Assembly (NCBI GenBank): GCA_040830725.1
Contig: JBFOMG010000032.1
Span: 1 to 64,000, forward strand
Length of the DNA stretch: 64,000 nucleotides
Source: JAWKWH01 sp040830725
Lineage (GTDB): Bacteria; Pseudomonadota; Alphaproteobacteria; Rhizobiales; Rhizobiaceae
Direction of reading: 5' to 3'
In this document: piece after piece, positions 32,062 to 41,574 of the stretch
Numbering within the stretch: position 1 is the first letter of the stretch
How the letters are laid out: each line of letters begins with the position of its first letter
Made by a program: the position numbers and the translations under genes
Notes under the pieces: generated by a model
What the model was told of the DNA's origin: nothing
Database searches by the model: none
Seen by the model: only the letters and a program-made list of their open reading frames with translations

Positions 32062-32844
32062 TTACCAGTCGTCGCTTGAAACCAGCTGGCGATAGGCATC
32101 GCGCGAAAGTTTCAACAACTCGTCTTCTTCCAGGCTTCCTGTGACCGCACAGGCATAGCCGTGGTCAAGCCAATAAAATGCCCGCGCGCCGCGTTCTTCA
32201 ACCAGCTGAAACCCGGTTTCGCCCTTGCTGTCCACCGTCGTCACATAGAGCGAGATGCGGTCGCCGTTCTGATTTTCATACATGAATTGTGCCGCGGCGC
32301 GTTCACCGGAGGGAAGCAGCCGTCCGCCAACAAGCGAGAAGCCATATTGCTCAAGGTTCGGCGCGACCAGGCTCAGGCCGACGCGCTTCGACAGCCACGC
32401 AACCAGATGATCCTTTTCATTGGCGCCGACCTCGACGGTGTGGCGCTTTTCTGCTGCATAGATGACGTGGGCTGCGATTGCGTTGTCGGCAAGAAGGCTG
32501 GCCTCATTTGGCGCCTCGCCCGGCTGCGTACCGGCAAGATATCCCACCGCACCGCCGGCAACGAAGAGAACGACAGCGGCCGCCGCCATCCAACTTCTGA
32601 ATCCGCCGGACGAATTGTCGTTGGTGCTGCGAATGGCTGAGAGCCGCGACGGAACCGGTTCGCCGGCAACAGGGTCGAGTGCGTCCTTCAGAGACTTGCG
32701 ATCCTCAGCGAATTGCTGGAATCGTGCCTTCTCATCAGGATTTTCATCCAGCCAGCGATTGAACTCCGCCATTCGTTCGGGTGGCATCTCGCCGTCAAGC
32801 GCCATATGCAGGTCGGTATCGGAAAATGTCTTTTTCATCGTCAT
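32062..32844 (-). CDS. anti-sigma factor (membrane-bound)
   Basis: A 260-residue protein with a cytoplasmic N-terminal domain (TDLHMALDGEMPPERMAEFNRW, a variant of the ZAS/FecR-type head), one transmembrane helix (about residues 85-107, WMAAAAVVLFVAGGAVGYLAG) and a periplasmic sensor domain that ends in HGYACAVTG. It lacks the H-x3-C-x2-C zinc motif, so it is not a classical ZAS protein. Its ATG overlaps the ECF sigma-factor stop by four bases, which is the usual pairing of a sigma factor with its anti-sigma factor. Confidence 0.85.
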   Translation of the reverse strand: MTMKKTFSDTDLHMALDGEMPPERMAEFNRWLDENPDEKARFQQFAEDRKSLKDALDPVAGEPVPSRLSAIRSTNDNSSGGFRSWMAAAAVVLFVAGGAVGYLAGTQPGEAPNEASLLADNAIAAHVIYAAEKRHTVEVGANEKDHLVAWLSKRVGLSLVAPNLEQYGFSLVGGRLLPSGERAAAQFMYENQNGDRISLYVTTVDSKGETGFQLVEERGARAFYWLDHGYACAVTGSLEEDELLKLSRDAYRQLVSSDDW

Positions 32845-33356
32845 TCCACGACCCTGATGGTTCTGCTGCGGCCGGGATCGCCCAAAAGGTTGCGCAACTC
32901 GTCGCGCCCCCTTGCAATCCGCGACATCAAGGTGCCGGCAGGCACATCAAGAATTCCGGCCGCCTCAGCATAGGAAAAACCTTCTACCGCGACCAGCGTG
33001 AGGGCAGCGCGCCGGTCCGGATCGATCTGCTGCAGCGCGTCCAAAACGTCACGCGCGACCAGTTTTTCGTGCTGTTCTGCTCCGGATTTTACCTGCGAGC
33101 CATCCATTTCGGAGATTGGAATGACCTCACCCCTGCGTTGCTCCTTTCGAACCGTATCGATGAAAATATTGTGCATGATCGTAAACAACCAACGCCGCGG
33201 GTTTTCGCCGGTTTGCCAATTCTCCATGCGTCTGAACGCTCTTTCGAGACTGTCCTGAACCAAATCGTCGGCCCGGTCGGAATCGCGCATCAGCGAACGG
33301 GCGTAACGCCGCAAGCGGGGTATTTCCGCCAGTATCGCTTTTTGCCGGTCTTTCAT
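32841..33356 (-). CDS. ECF sigma-70 family RNA polymerase sigma factor
   Basis: A 171-residue ECF sigma factor. Region 2: IPRLRRYARSLMRDSDRADDLVQDSLERAFRR (read as domain sigma-2, residues 9-40) plus NPRRWLFTIMHNIFIDTVRK; region 4: VEGFSYAEAAGILDVPAGTLMSRIARGRDEL. It should direct transcription of an envelope- or stress-related regulon under control of the membrane anti-sigma factor whose gene follows directly. It is divergent from the MFS gene; the 225 bp between are the likely autoregulated promoter. Confidence 0.92.
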   Translation of the reverse strand: MKDRQKAILAEIPRLRRYARSLMRDSDRADDLVQDSLERAFRRMENWQTGENPRRWLFTIMHNIFIDTVRKEQRRGEVIPISEMDGSQVKSGAEQHEKLVARDVLDALQQIDPDRRAALTLVAVEGFSYAEAAGILDVPAGTLMSRIARGRDELRNLLGDPGRSRTIRVVE

Positions 33357-33581
33357 GAGCCCAATTTCAATCCGATGCCCGTTCGATAAATTGATACCTG
33401 ATTGAAGCTTGGCTTTCGGTAATGCGCAAGGCCCCGCCGGGTCTTCATGTGCATGAACGAGGCGAAGAGGAAATTATTCCGCTGCGCGTACTACAAAATT
33501 TCATGACCGTTCAGTCAAATTTGGTTGTCCGGGCAACAGTTTCGGTTAGTGTGGCGACCAATTTCTCTGAGGGATCTTACC

Positions 33582-34805
33582 GTGCAGCAGACAAGCGCGA
33601 AAACGCAAATTCCGTGGCTGATCATCATTTGTGGCTGCATCATTGCGCTGCTCGCATTTGGTCCGCGCTCGGCAATGGGCTTTTTCCAACTGCCGATGCT
33701 GGCTGACACCGGCTGGGACCGCACGACATTTGGTCTTGCAATGGCGACTCAAAACCTGCTGTGGGGATTCAGCCAGCCGGTTTTCGGAGCGCTTGCCGAC
33801 AAATACGGCGCTTGGCGAATGCTGTCGCTGGGCGCCTTGCTCTACGCGGCCGGCCTGACAATGATGGCGTTCCCCTATTCGCCGGCAATGCTGCACGTGG
33901 GCGGCGGCGTTCTGGTCGGCGTCGGTGTTGGCGCGTGCTCATTCGGAATCATTTTGGCCGCTTTTGCGCGCAACACCGCACCTGAGCAACGCAGCCTCGT
34001 GTTTGGTTTCGGCACAGCCGCCGGATCGGCGGGAATGTTCCTTTTTGCTCCGATCAGCCAGGGATTAATTGAAGCCGTCGGCTGGTCAGATGCGTTGATC
34101 TGGATTTCGATCCTGATGCTGACAATTCCCGTTCTGGCAATTCCGCTACGGGGAAATGCTGCGACCAGCCCGGTGACGACAGAGGAGATCAGCCAAACGG
34201 CCGCCGAAGCGCTTCGTGAAGCGTTCAGCCACCAAAGCTATCTTTTGCTTGTGGCCGGGTTTTTCGTTTGCGGTTTCCATGTCGCTTTCATCTCGGCCCA
34301 TTTTCCGGCCTATCTCAGCGACGTGGGCATTGAGGCCAAATATGCTGTGATTTCAATAGCCTTGATTGGCTTCTTGAACATTTTTGGGTCGCTTGCTTCC
34401 GGTATTCTGGGCCAAAAATACTCAAAGCCGCTCATCCTTGTCTGGCTTTATCTGGGCCGTTCGATCGCGATAACCGCATTCATTCTTGTACCGCCATCGC
34501 CGACATCAGTGGTGCTGTTTTCCATGGCGCTCGGGTTCCTGTGGCTTTCCACCATTGCCCCTACAAATGCGCTGGTGGCGATCATGTTCGGAACCCGGCA
34601 TCTTGGAATGCTGGGCGGTCTGGTATTCTTCTCGCACCAGATTGGTTCGTTTCTCGGCGTGTGGCTTGGCGGATATCTTTACGACAAGACCGGATCGTAT
34701 GATCCGGTTTGGTGGATCGGGATCGCTCTTGGAATATTTGCAGCGATTGTCCACTGGCCGATCAAAGAACGAGCGGTCGACCGGCCGGCAGTCGCGGCGG
34801 CGTGA
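33582..34805 (+). CDS. MFS transporter
   Basis: A 407-residue permease with 12 hydrophobic segments, started at GTG 33582 (GAGGGA upstream) because the longer frame adds an unlikely N-terminus. Motifs include GFSQPVFGALADKYGAWR, the MFS motif A loop after helix 2, and the second-half equivalents SGILGQKYSKP. The style is that of the OFA (oxalate/formate antiporter-like) and monocarboxylate group, which exports or imports small organic acids. The substrate cannot be deduced. Confidence 0.85.
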   Translation: MQQTSAKTQIPWLIIICGCIIALLAFGPRSAMGFFQLPMLADTGWDRTTFGLAMATQNLLWGFSQPVFGALADKYGAWRMLSLGALLYAAGLTMMAFPYSPAMLHVGGGVLVGVGVGACSFGIILAAFARNTAPEQRSLVFGFGTAAGSAGMFLFAPISQGLIEAVGWSDALIWISILMLTIPVLAIPLRGNAATSPVTTEEISQTAAEALREAFSHQSYLLLVAGFFVCGFHVAFISAHFPAYLSDVGIEAKYAVISIALIGFLNIFGSLASGILGQKYSKPLILVWLYLGRSIAITAFILVPPSPTSVVLFSMALGFLWLSTIAPTNALVAIMFGTRHLGMLGGLVFFSHQIGSFLGVWLGGYLYDKTGSYDPVWWIGIALGIFAAIVHWPIKERAVDRPAVAAA

Positions 34806-34829
34806 AGCCACCGCGTTGCCCGGAAGCAC

Positions 34830-35126
34830 CTAGTCTCTCGTTGATGCAACCAGCCGAATTGTGGTTGTCGACGGTGGACCGGGAAAACGGTCTTTTGAGC
34901 CATCCCGGTATTCGTTGAAGGGCGCGCTGTCGAGAAAACGCTGCTTGGCGGATTCATTGTCAAATTCGAGCACAGCGATGAACTTGGTTGGATCATCGGT
35001 CTCAAAAGCGGTGTAGTCATAGCCCTCATCGCCAGTGGCCTTCAGGCCTGCAACGAGTGTGTTCAACGCCTCGATCTGGGCGTCTGCCTTGCCTTCATTG
35101 ACCGTGTATTCAACTAGCAGGCTCAT
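34830..35126 (-). CDS. antibiotic biosynthesis monooxygenase (ABM) domain protein
   Basis: A 98-residue dimeric alpha+beta barrel protein: LLVEYTVNEGKADAQIEAL, the EGYDYTAFETDDPTKFIAVLEF block and SAKQRFLDSAPFNEY. This is the ABM/YgiN-like family of quinol monooxygenases and heme-degrading relatives. No metal-binding or heme-binding residue is diagnostic. It begins a run of minus-strand small genes; with MAPEG and YCII proteins it forms a group with detoxification flavour. Confidence 0.75.
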   Translation of the reverse strand: MSLLVEYTVNEGKADAQIEALNTLVAGLKATGDEGYDYTAFETDDPTKFIAVLEFDNESAKQRFLDSAPFNEYRDGSKDRFPGPPSTTTIRLVASTRD

Positions 35127-35168
35127 CGCTCATACTCCCTATATGTGCAAACACAGATCGGTTTTGTT

Positions 35169-35579
35169 TCAGCCAAAATTCGTCGCAATTTCCCATGCAA
35201 TCACGATCAGACAAAGCCACGCAATCACAAATATCAGCGTCCGCAGCATAATGACGCCAATCCCCGCGAGCATCACCACAGCATGCGCAATGCGGGCCCA
35301 AAAGAAAATCATGGCGGCAAGCGCGGTCGCAGAAGTTGAGATTCCTGCCAAATGTGCAACGACAACGAGACCGGCAAAAGCGCCGAATTGCTCCACCAGA
35401 TTGATATGCGCCCGGTTGGCCCGCCTGAGCCAGGCCGGCATCGCATCAACATCGCGAAGATTCCGGTAATCCTCGGCCGTCAGCACACCCTGGTTCATCA
35501 CCTGCCCGGCGATGAAGGGGACCCACAAAACAGCGAGCAGTACTGAAGTCAGAAACAGATACCAAAGTTCCGTGGTCAT
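35169..35579 (-). CDS. MAPEG-family membrane protein
   Basis: A 136-residue four-helix membrane protein: MTTELWYLFLTSVLLAVLWVP, the conserved RANRAHINLVEQFGAFAGLVV segment (the RxNHxxNLxE-type glutathione-binding motif), helix 3 and helix 4 (LIFVIAWLCLIVIAW). MAPEG proteins include microsomal glutathione transferases and leukotriene synthase relatives. The start ATG 35579 is the first after a run of unlikely sequence. Substrate unknown. Confidence 0.85.
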   Translation of the reverse strand: MTTELWYLFLTSVLLAVLWVPFIAGQVMNQGVLTAEDYRNLRDVDAMPAWLRRANRAHINLVEQFGAFAGLVVVAHLAGISTSATALAAMIFFWARIAHAVVMLAGIGVIMLRTLIFVIAWLCLIVIAWEIATNFG

Positions 35580-35682
35580 CGTTTTACCTCCGTCAGAAAC
35601 CAGATATTCGGGAACGCCACCCCAGCGTGCCTTGCTTTGGTGGCGTTCCCGCACTCATTCTACCGCCAAAACGGCAGTTGAC

Positions 35683-35991
35683 CTACATATCCATCGCTTC
35701 GGCGACTTCCACCGAGCCGTGATCCAGGATCGGACACCCCTTGGCCATCTCGCACGCTGCATCAATGCTGTCTGCTTCGACCAGCGAATAGCCGGAAATC
35801 GGGTTGGCACCACCGCCGTCTTCGACACCACCAGACGTTACGGTTTTCGACATCCCGGCTGGGTTGCCGCCGTCAATAACTGCGTTGCCTAGACCCGCAA
35901 ACCACGCCTGCCACGCGGCCATGACCTGCTGCCCTTCTTCCGGCGTCTCGGGCATTTTGCCGCCGTGATACGCAAAGATGAATTTTGCCAT
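35683..35991 (-). CDS. YCII-related (DGPF-like) domain protein
   Basis: A 102-residue dimeric alpha-beta barrel protein beginning MAKFIFAYHGGKMPETPEEG, with MAAWQAWFAGLGNAVIDGG, ISGYSLVEADSIDAACEMAKGCP and a final GSVEVAEAMDM. The family is common in alphaproteobacteria, often beside ECF sigma-factor genes, and its function is not established. An ECF pair lies 2.3 kb upstream. Confidence 0.8.
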   Translation of the reverse strand: MAKFIFAYHGGKMPETPEEGQQVMAAWQAWFAGLGNAVIDGGNPAGMSKTVTSGGVEDGGGANPISGYSLVEADSIDAACEMAKGCPILDHGSVEVAEAMDM

Positions 35992-36206
35992 TTTCAATAC
36001 TCCCAATTGTCAAATTATCGACTGCAGATGAACTTCAAACAGGACCCCCAGATGAGCGGTCCGTATCAATGACGCTCTCGGGCCGCGGTTTCCGACAACA
36101 CCAATCAATTTCGAAACCAGGCCGGGGTTGGGATCCTGGATGAATGACTTTATCATGTGCTAATATTCCACGCCCTACCAAACAGGAGACAAAGAGAGGC
36201 AGATAA

Positions 36207-36764
36207 ATGCCGGCGGCCAAAAGACACTTTCGATATGCCGATGCGCTGATCAGCGCCTCGGTCAAAGAGTTCAGCAAAAAAGGGCCTCGAGCCAGCAAAC
36301 GCGCCGTTATCAAGGCAACAAAAGCACCTGGTAGAGCCAGCTATACCGCCAGCTACAATGAGGACAAACGGCGCCGACCGAAAAACCCCGCGAGCAACTG
36401 GTCCGCAACCGCGGCGGCGATCAACCGCAACATTGAAAACAGGGTCTGGAAAACAACCAAGTCCGCTTACAACAAGGTCAGGCGGGAGAAATCCGAACTT
36501 TATCAGCCAGTTATTGGAAACGGCACATCGTTTGCCGCGCTGCTGGGACTGGCTACGACCCATCACCGGCTGCCGACCCAGATTTCGCGCCGTGCGCTGT
36601 TGGTTGGCGGCAGCGCAACGCTGACATCGGCTTTGGTGCTGGCGAGTACGGATGCACGGGCCGAGAACTGGGGATATATCGGCGAGGTCAAGTCCGACAT
36701 CAATGCCTATGTAGCGAGCAAACGGCCGTCAATCGAAGCGTCCTTGCGCGCTGGTCTGCAGTAA
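36207..36764 (+). CDS. hypothetical protein with basic N-terminal region and internal Tat-like signal
   Basis: A 185-residue protein with unusual layout. Residues 1-105 are strongly basic and alanine/serine-rich (about one Lys or Arg in four). Residues 126-150 then read SRRALLVGGSATLTSALVLA followed by STDARA, a twin-arginine-type export signal with a cleavage site, and a 33-residue tail. GGAGA lies about 20 bases before the ATG, which is far, and no other start is visible between. No family is recognised. Either the long N-terminus is cytoplasmic and the tail exported, or the true start is hidden. Confidence 0.45.
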   Translation: MPAAKRHFRYADALISASVKEFSKKGPRASKRAVIKATKAPGRASYTASYNEDKRRRPKNPASNWSATAAAINRNIENRVWKTTKSAYNKVRREKSELYQPVIGNGTSFAALLGLATTHHRLPTQISRRALLVGGSATLTSALVLASTDARAENWGYIGEVKSDINAYVASKRPSIEASLRAGLQ

Positions 36765-36767
36765 AGA

Positions 36768-37238
36768 TCAACCACGCTCTTTCATCAGGCGCGCCTTTTC
36801 GCGGTTCCAATCACGTTTGCGCTCGGTTTCCCGTTTGTCGTGAAGTTTTTTGCCGCGCGCAATGGCGAGCAAAAGTTTGGCCCGGCCGCGATCGTTGAAG
36901 TATATTTTGAGCGGCACCATGGTCATGCCTTCGCGGTCTACGGCCTGAGCGAGGCGCGCCATTTCGCGCTTGTTTAACAGCAGTTTACGACGACGGCGCG
37001 GTTCGTGATTGTTCCGGTTTCCCTGAAGATATTCGGGCACATAGGAATTGATGAGCCAAATCTCGCCATCTTCAACGGCCGCATAGCTTTCCTGAATATT
37101 GGCCTGACCCTCTCGCATGGATTTGACCTCGGTTCCGGTCAGCACCAAACCGGCCTCGATGGTGTCCATTATCTCGTAGGAAAAACGAGCCTTCCGGTTC
37201 TCGGCAACCGGCCGTGTCTTTTTCTTGTCCTTGGCCAT
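36768..37238 (-). CDS. smpB: SsrA-binding protein SmpB
   Basis: A 156-residue SmpB. Key blocks are ENRKARFSYEIMDTIEAGLVLTGTEVKS (from N-terminal beta barrel), KLLLNKREMARLAQAVDREGMTMVPLKIYFNDRGRAKLLLAIARGKKLHDKRE, which carries the tmRNA-binding and decoding-centre tail residues. It brings tmRNA to stalled ribosomes. It starts 102 bp downstream of dapA's stop side, in the same direction as dapA, as in many rhizobial genomes (dapA-smpB). Confidence 0.97.
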   Translation of the reverse strand: MAKDKKKTRPVAENRKARFSYEIMDTIEAGLVLTGTEVKSMREGQANIQESYAAVEDGEIWLINSYVPEYLQGNRNNHEPRRRRKLLLNKREMARLAQAVDREGMTMVPLKIYFNDRGRAKLLLAIARGKKLHDKRETERKRDWNREKARLMKERG

Positions 37239-37254
37239 GACATTGCAGCGCTGA

Positions 37255-38136
37255 TCAGTTTACCAGCCCGACGTGGCGCATTGCAGCATCGATTGCATCC
37301 GCGGCAGGCTTCGCGACGGAAACCATTGGCGAGCGCAAAACATCTTCGCAACGGCCAAGTTTTGACAGTCCATATTTGGCGCCCGAAACACCGGCTTCGA
37401 GAAATATGGCTGTATGCAGCGGCATCAGCAGATCCTGTAATTCCAGCGCGCGCGCATGATTTCCATCCAGCACCGCTGACTGAAACTCCGCGCACAATTT
37501 CGGGGCCACATTGGAGGTGACTGAGATAGCGCCCACACCTCCATGGGCATTAAAGCCGAGCGCGCTGGCATCTTCACCCGAAAGCTGAATGAAGTCTGTT
37601 CCGCAAGTCGCACGCTGTTCGCTGACGCGCTCAACTTTGCCGGTTGCGTCCTTCACGCCACGAATGTTGGGAAAGTCGGCAACCAGCCGGCCCATCGTCT
37701 CCGGCTCCATGTCGATGACCGACCGTGGTGGAATATTGTAGATGAAAATCGGCAGGCTCGTTGCCTTTGCGACGGCGCCGAAGTGCTCGTAAAGCCCACG
37801 TTGGTTGGGTTTGTTGTAGTAGGGAGTAACCACGAGCACCGCATCAGCTCCGGCCGATTCCGCATGTTGGCTCAGTTCAACCGCTTCGACGGTGTTGTTG
37901 GAGCCCGCGCCTGCAATGACCGGTACCCGGCCTGAAGCGGTTTCAACACACAACTCCACAACGCGTTTGTGCTCGTCATGCGTAAGTGTCGGCGATTCAC
38001 CGGTCGTGCCGACCGGGACCAAGCCGTTGCTTCCTTCTTCAATCTGCCAGTTGACCAGCGCGCGAAAGGCCTTCTCATCCAAGCTGCCATCGGACTGGAA
38101 AGGTGTGACGAGCGCGGTGAATGAGCCCTTGAACAT
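37255..38136 (-). CDS. dapA: 4-hydroxy-tetrahydrodipicolinate synthase
   Basis: A 293-residue TIM-barrel enzyme of lysine and diaminopimelate synthesis, condensing pyruvate and aspartate semialdehyde. Signatures: FKGSFTALVTPF, GTTGESPTLTHDEH (substrate loop), the Tyr in VTPYYNKPNQRGLYEHF and the Schiff-base lysine in IRGVKDATGKVERV. It precedes smpB on the same strand with a 16-base gap. The gene on the other strand, a lytic transglycosylase, starts 254 bp away. Confidence 0.95.
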   Translation of the reverse strand: MFKGSFTALVTPFQSDGSLDEKAFRALVNWQIEEGSNGLVPVGTTGESPTLTHDEHKRVVELCVETASGRVPVIAGAGSNNTVEAVELSQHAESAGADAVLVVTPYYNKPNQRGLYEHFGAVAKATSLPIFIYNIPPRSVIDMEPETMGRLVADFPNIRGVKDATGKVERVSEQRATCGTDFIQLSGEDASALGFNAHGGVGAISVTSNVAPKLCAEFQSAVLDGNHARALELQDLLMPLHTAIFLEAGVSGAKYGLSKLGRCEDVLRSPMVSVAKPAADAIDAAMRHVGLVN

Positions 38137-38390
38137 GACGATTACTCCGAATTCGGTGACGGGACATCCCGTCGGCAGCGGGTTCTACCCCAATCGGGCC
38201 GCGCATACCAGTCGAAGTTGACAGGCATTGACACAGCATTGCCGAACAATCCCATTACGCTAGATACCCGATATGGCTGGCATTTGAGCAAAACGGGTAA
38301 TCTTTGCTTAACCTGTTGTTTATCGGAGCCTTTTAGGATGAAAGCCGGGTCCGGCGTTCGGCCGGAGAACATAGCTGCAGGTGTATTGCG

Positions 38391-40484
38391 TTGAAGCGGC
38401 AGGAAATACAGGGTCTCATAACGATTACGCTTGCGGTATCAATTGCCGCCAGTTCCATCGGATATGGGCTTGAATTGCCCAAATTCGGCGTGCCTTTGCC
38501 GACGCCAAGACCGGCCGGAGACATTACCGGCTCGATCGATAAAAGCGCCAAGACATCTGCGTTGCCGGCAAGGATTTCGGCAGTCACGGCTGAGCAGGCG
38601 TCTGCCGGCGGCAATCTGGACACGTTGAAATCCGGTTTCGATGGTCTGTCGCGCGGCGATGTCAGTGCTACCCGCAAGGCGATCAAGAGTCTTCAGGCCA
38701 ATTCGCTCGATCGGCGGATTTTGGAATGGTCGCTGGCGCTGAACGGCGGCGAAGAGGTGTCCAGCCGCGAAATTGCGACGCTCGCAGGCAAGCTTGCCGG
38801 ATGGCCGGGCGTCAAGACCATGCGGCGCAATAGCGAAAAAGCGCTTTATCGCGACAAGCTGCCGGCAAAGGTGATTATCGGCGCGTTTGGTGGCACTCCC
38901 CCATCCACACCCGAAGGTGCCATCGTGCTGACCCGGGCATTGCTGAAAATCGGCGACAACAAGGGCGCACGAAAGAAGCTGGCTTCGTTTTGGCGCAAAG
39001 CCAAAATGGATGCGAAATTCGAAGCTGCCATCCTCAAGGAATTCGGCCGCTTCATTCCCTCCGGGGCACACCGGTTCCGCATGGAGCGGATGCTTTACGA
39101 AGACCGCATCCGCTCGGCCGGCCGTGTGGCGAAACTGGCGGGCGCCGAAGCACTGTTCAATGCCTGGTCGGCGGTCATCCGGCGCAAGTCAAATGCGGGC
39201 AAATTGCTGCGCAAGGTTCCGCAGAACCAGCAATCGGCCGGTTATCTGTTCGCCAAGGCACAATACCAGCGCCGGCAGGAGAAATTTACCGATGCCGCCA
39301 AGACCATCGCCAAGGCACCGAGCGACCAGATGCGGCTGGTCGACCCTGATGAATGGTGGACCGAGCGGCGGGTGCTGGCACGTGAGCTTGTTGACATTGG
39401 CGAGGTGAAGCTCGCCTACCAGACCGTTTCCCGACACGCGGCAGCCAGCGCGGGAAAGATAGCGGACGCGGAGTTCCATTCCGGCTGGTATGCACTTCGT
39501 GCATTGCGTGACCCGAAAGCGGCCGCATTACACTTCTCGCGCATCGCGGAAATCGCCAAGGGGCCGATTTCCCGGGCTCGCGCGTTCTACTGGATGGGCA
39601 GAGCTGCAGAAGAAGGCGGGCCTGGAGATCCCGGTTCGTACTATGCGAAAGCCGCCCGCTACGGAACCAGTTTCTATGGTCAATTGGCGGCCGCCAAACT
39701 GGGGCGGAACGCGATTGATATCGGTTATCCCAGGCCTTCTGACGCCGACCGAGAGACATTCCGGTTGCGCGAAGCTGTTCACGCCATCAAGCGGATTGAG
39801 GCCACAGGCCATGAAAAACGGGCCAATCTGCTTTATCGGACACTTGCAAGAGAGCTGAAAAGCAGCGGCGAGTTGGCCCTGCTGGCGGTGATGGCGGAGC
39901 GCCGGGGTGATCACAGGCTGGCGTTGCAAGTGGGCAAAATTGCTGCGGCGCGCGGCATCAACATCGGCGCTTTGGCCCATCCGCTGGGCGCAATCCCAGC
40001 ATCGGCCAAGATTGATGGCAGCCGTGCGCTCGCTTACGCGGTGGCAAGGCAGGAAAGCGAATTCAACGCCGGTGCGGTGTCAAAAGCCGGGGCCCGGGGG
40101 CTTCTGCAATTGATGCCGGGAACGGCCAAAGACGTAGCGCGAAAAACCGGTGTGGCCTTTTCCAAACAGCGGCTGACCAGTGACGCAGGATACAATGCCT
40201 CGCTTGGATCGGCCTATCTCCGGGAACAATTGTCCAGGTTTGGCGGTTCCTATGTATTGACCTTTGCGGCCTACAATGCCGGACCAAGGCGGGCCGACGA
40301 CTGGATCAAGCGGTATGGCGACCCGCGCAAAATGTCGACGGAGCGGGTTATCGACTGGATCGAGCGCATTCCGTTTTCCGAAACGCGCAATTATGTTCAG
40401 CGGGTGATGGAGAATTACCAGGTTTACAAATTGCGGCTTTCAGGTTCGTTCGACATTGTCGGCGATTTGAAGCGGGGCCGCTAG
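38391..40484 (+). CDS. soluble lytic murein transglycosylase (Slt-type)
   Basis: A 697-residue periplasmic enzyme beginning at TTG 38391 with AGGTG upstream and a signal peptide (residues 1-28). The large central part is an alpha-superhelix (U and L domains), and the C-terminal lysozyme-like domain starts near 540 with ARQESEFNAGAVSKAGARGL, where E555 is the catalytic acid. LQLMPGT, FAAYNAGPRRADDWI and ETRNYVQRVM follow. It cleaves peptidoglycan glycan strands with formation of 1,6-anhydro ends. It is not in an operon with dapA, which it faces divergently. Confidence 0.93.
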   Translation: MKRQEIQGLITITLAVSIAASSIGYGLELPKFGVPLPTPRPAGDITGSIDKSAKTSALPARISAVTAEQASAGGNLDTLKSGFDGLSRGDVSATRKAIKSLQANSLDRRILEWSLALNGGEEVSSREIATLAGKLAGWPGVKTMRRNSEKALYRDKLPAKVIIGAFGGTPPSTPEGAIVLTRALLKIGDNKGARKKLASFWRKAKMDAKFEAAILKEFGRFIPSGAHRFRMERMLYEDRIRSAGRVAKLAGAEALFNAWSAVIRRKSNAGKLLRKVPQNQQSAGYLFAKAQYQRRQEKFTDAAKTIAKAPSDQMRLVDPDEWWTERRVLARELVDIGEVKLAYQTVSRHAAASAGKIADAEFHSGWYALRALRDPKAAALHFSRIAEIAKGPISRARAFYWMGRAAEEGGPGDPGSYYAKAARYGTSFYGQLAAAKLGRNAIDIGYPRPSDADRETFRLREAVHAIKRIEATGHEKRANLLYRTLARELKSSGELALLAVMAERRGDHRLALQVGKIAAARGINIGALAHPLGAIPASAKIDGSRALAYAVARQESEFNAGAVSKAGARGLLQLMPGTAKDVARKTGVAFSKQRLTSDAGYNASLGSAYLREQLSRFGGSYVLTFAAYNAGPRRADDWIKRYGDPRKMSTERVIDWIERIPFSETRNYVQRVMENYQVYKLRLSGSFDIVGDLKRGR

Positions 40485-40582
40485 GCCACGCATGGCCTTC
40501 GATCTTTCAATCCGATGTTCAAAATACAGTTCGAAACCATCTTCGCGCTAATTTGACGTTCCAATATGTTGCAGGACCATCC

Positions 40583-41470
40583 TTGAGCGACAGCAAAGAA
40601 TTCTCTGACTTTTTCTATTCCTCGTCCGACGGACTGCGTCTGCACGCGCGGGTTTACGGCCGGGAGCATCGCGCAAGCGCCCTGCCCGTCGTTTGCCTGC
40701 CGGGCCTGACGCGCAATGTTCGCGACTTTCATGAACTGGCGCTCAGCCTGAGCCGGCATGAAGCCCGTCCGCGCATGGTGGTTTCGTTCGACTATCGCGG
40801 GCGCGGACTGTCCGAATATGATTCAGACTGGCGTCGTTATGATGTTCTGGTGGAAACTGCCGACACCGTTGCCGGTCTGACGGCGCTGGATATCGAACAT
40901 GCAGGCTTTGTCGGCTCATCGAGAGGCGGATTGATCATCCACCTGCTCGCGGCAATGCGCCCGGGAGCGTTGAAGGCGATTGTTCTCAACGATGTCGGTC
41001 CGGTGGTGAATGGCGAAGGGCTGGCGAAAATCCGTACCTATCTTGAGCGGGCGCCAAGACCGAGAGACTGGGTTGAAGCTGTTGAAATCCAGAAAATGTC
41101 CCATGGTGATGCCTTCCCCGCCCTGAAGGACGAAGATTGGGAGAGGGTGGCGAGAGCCATCTATGTGGAGAGAGACGGAAAACTTGCCGCCGATTTCGAT
41201 CCGAAACTGGTCAAGACCGTCACAAGTGTGGACTTGAGTCAGCCATTGCCGCAGCTATGGCCGCAATTTGTCGGGCTGACTGCCGTACCGATGCTGGTGA
41301 TCCGGGGCGAAAACTCAAAACTGCTTTCCGAAGAGACAGTCGAAAAAATGAACGCCCTGCATCCGCGGATGCATTCGGCAACCATCAGGGGCCAGGATCA
41401 CACACCGCTGTTGGAGACCGCAGATTTGCCTGAACGGATCAGGTCGTTCCTGGCCAAAGCGGAGCATTGA
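40583..41470 (+). CDS. alpha/beta hydrolase
   Basis: An alpha/beta hydrolase of about 295 residues (TTG 40583 is preferred for its AGGA; TTG 40553 is an alternative). The nucleophile elbow is G-S-S-R-G in AGFVGSSRGGLIIHLL, the late Asp region is PMLVIRGENSKLL, and the catalytic His is in IRGQDHTPLL. Oxyanion hole sequence: VCLPGLTRN. Substrate unknown; the type is frequent in rhizobia. A terminator follows. Confidence 0.88.
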   Translation: MSDSKEFSDFFYSSSDGLRLHARVYGREHRASALPVVCLPGLTRNVRDFHELALSLSRHEARPRMVVSFDYRGRGLSEYDSDWRRYDVLVETADTVAGLTALDIEHAGFVGSSRGGLIIHLLAAMRPGALKAIVLNDVGPVVNGEGLAKIRTYLERAPRPRDWVEAVEIQKMSHGDAFPALKDEDWERVARAIYVERDGKLAADFDPKLVKTVTSVDLSQPLPQLWPQFVGLTAVPMLVIRGENSKLLSEETVEKMNALHPRMHSATIRGQDHTPLLETADLPERIRSFLAKAEH

Positions 41471-41523
41471 CAATGCTGCCAGGCTGAAGACGGTAATTAC
41501 GGTCTTTTCGATTGCCCAAAACA

Positions 41524-41549
41524 AAACCCGGCGATTGCTCGCCGGGTTT
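41524..41549. terminator. bidirectional terminator
   Basis: AAACCCGGCG, loop ATTGCT, CGCCGGGTTT: a 10-bp perfect stem with A and T tracts on both sides, between convergent genes (hydrolase and porin). Confidence 0.85.
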
Positions 41550-41574
41550 CGCCTTATCAGCCTATGTCAGCCGA

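Noticed and set aside
38142..38390. Possible riboswitch or attenuator before dapA and the lytic transglycosylase
   Set aside because: No lysine riboswitch motif or leader peptide was found; kept as plain divergent promoter region.
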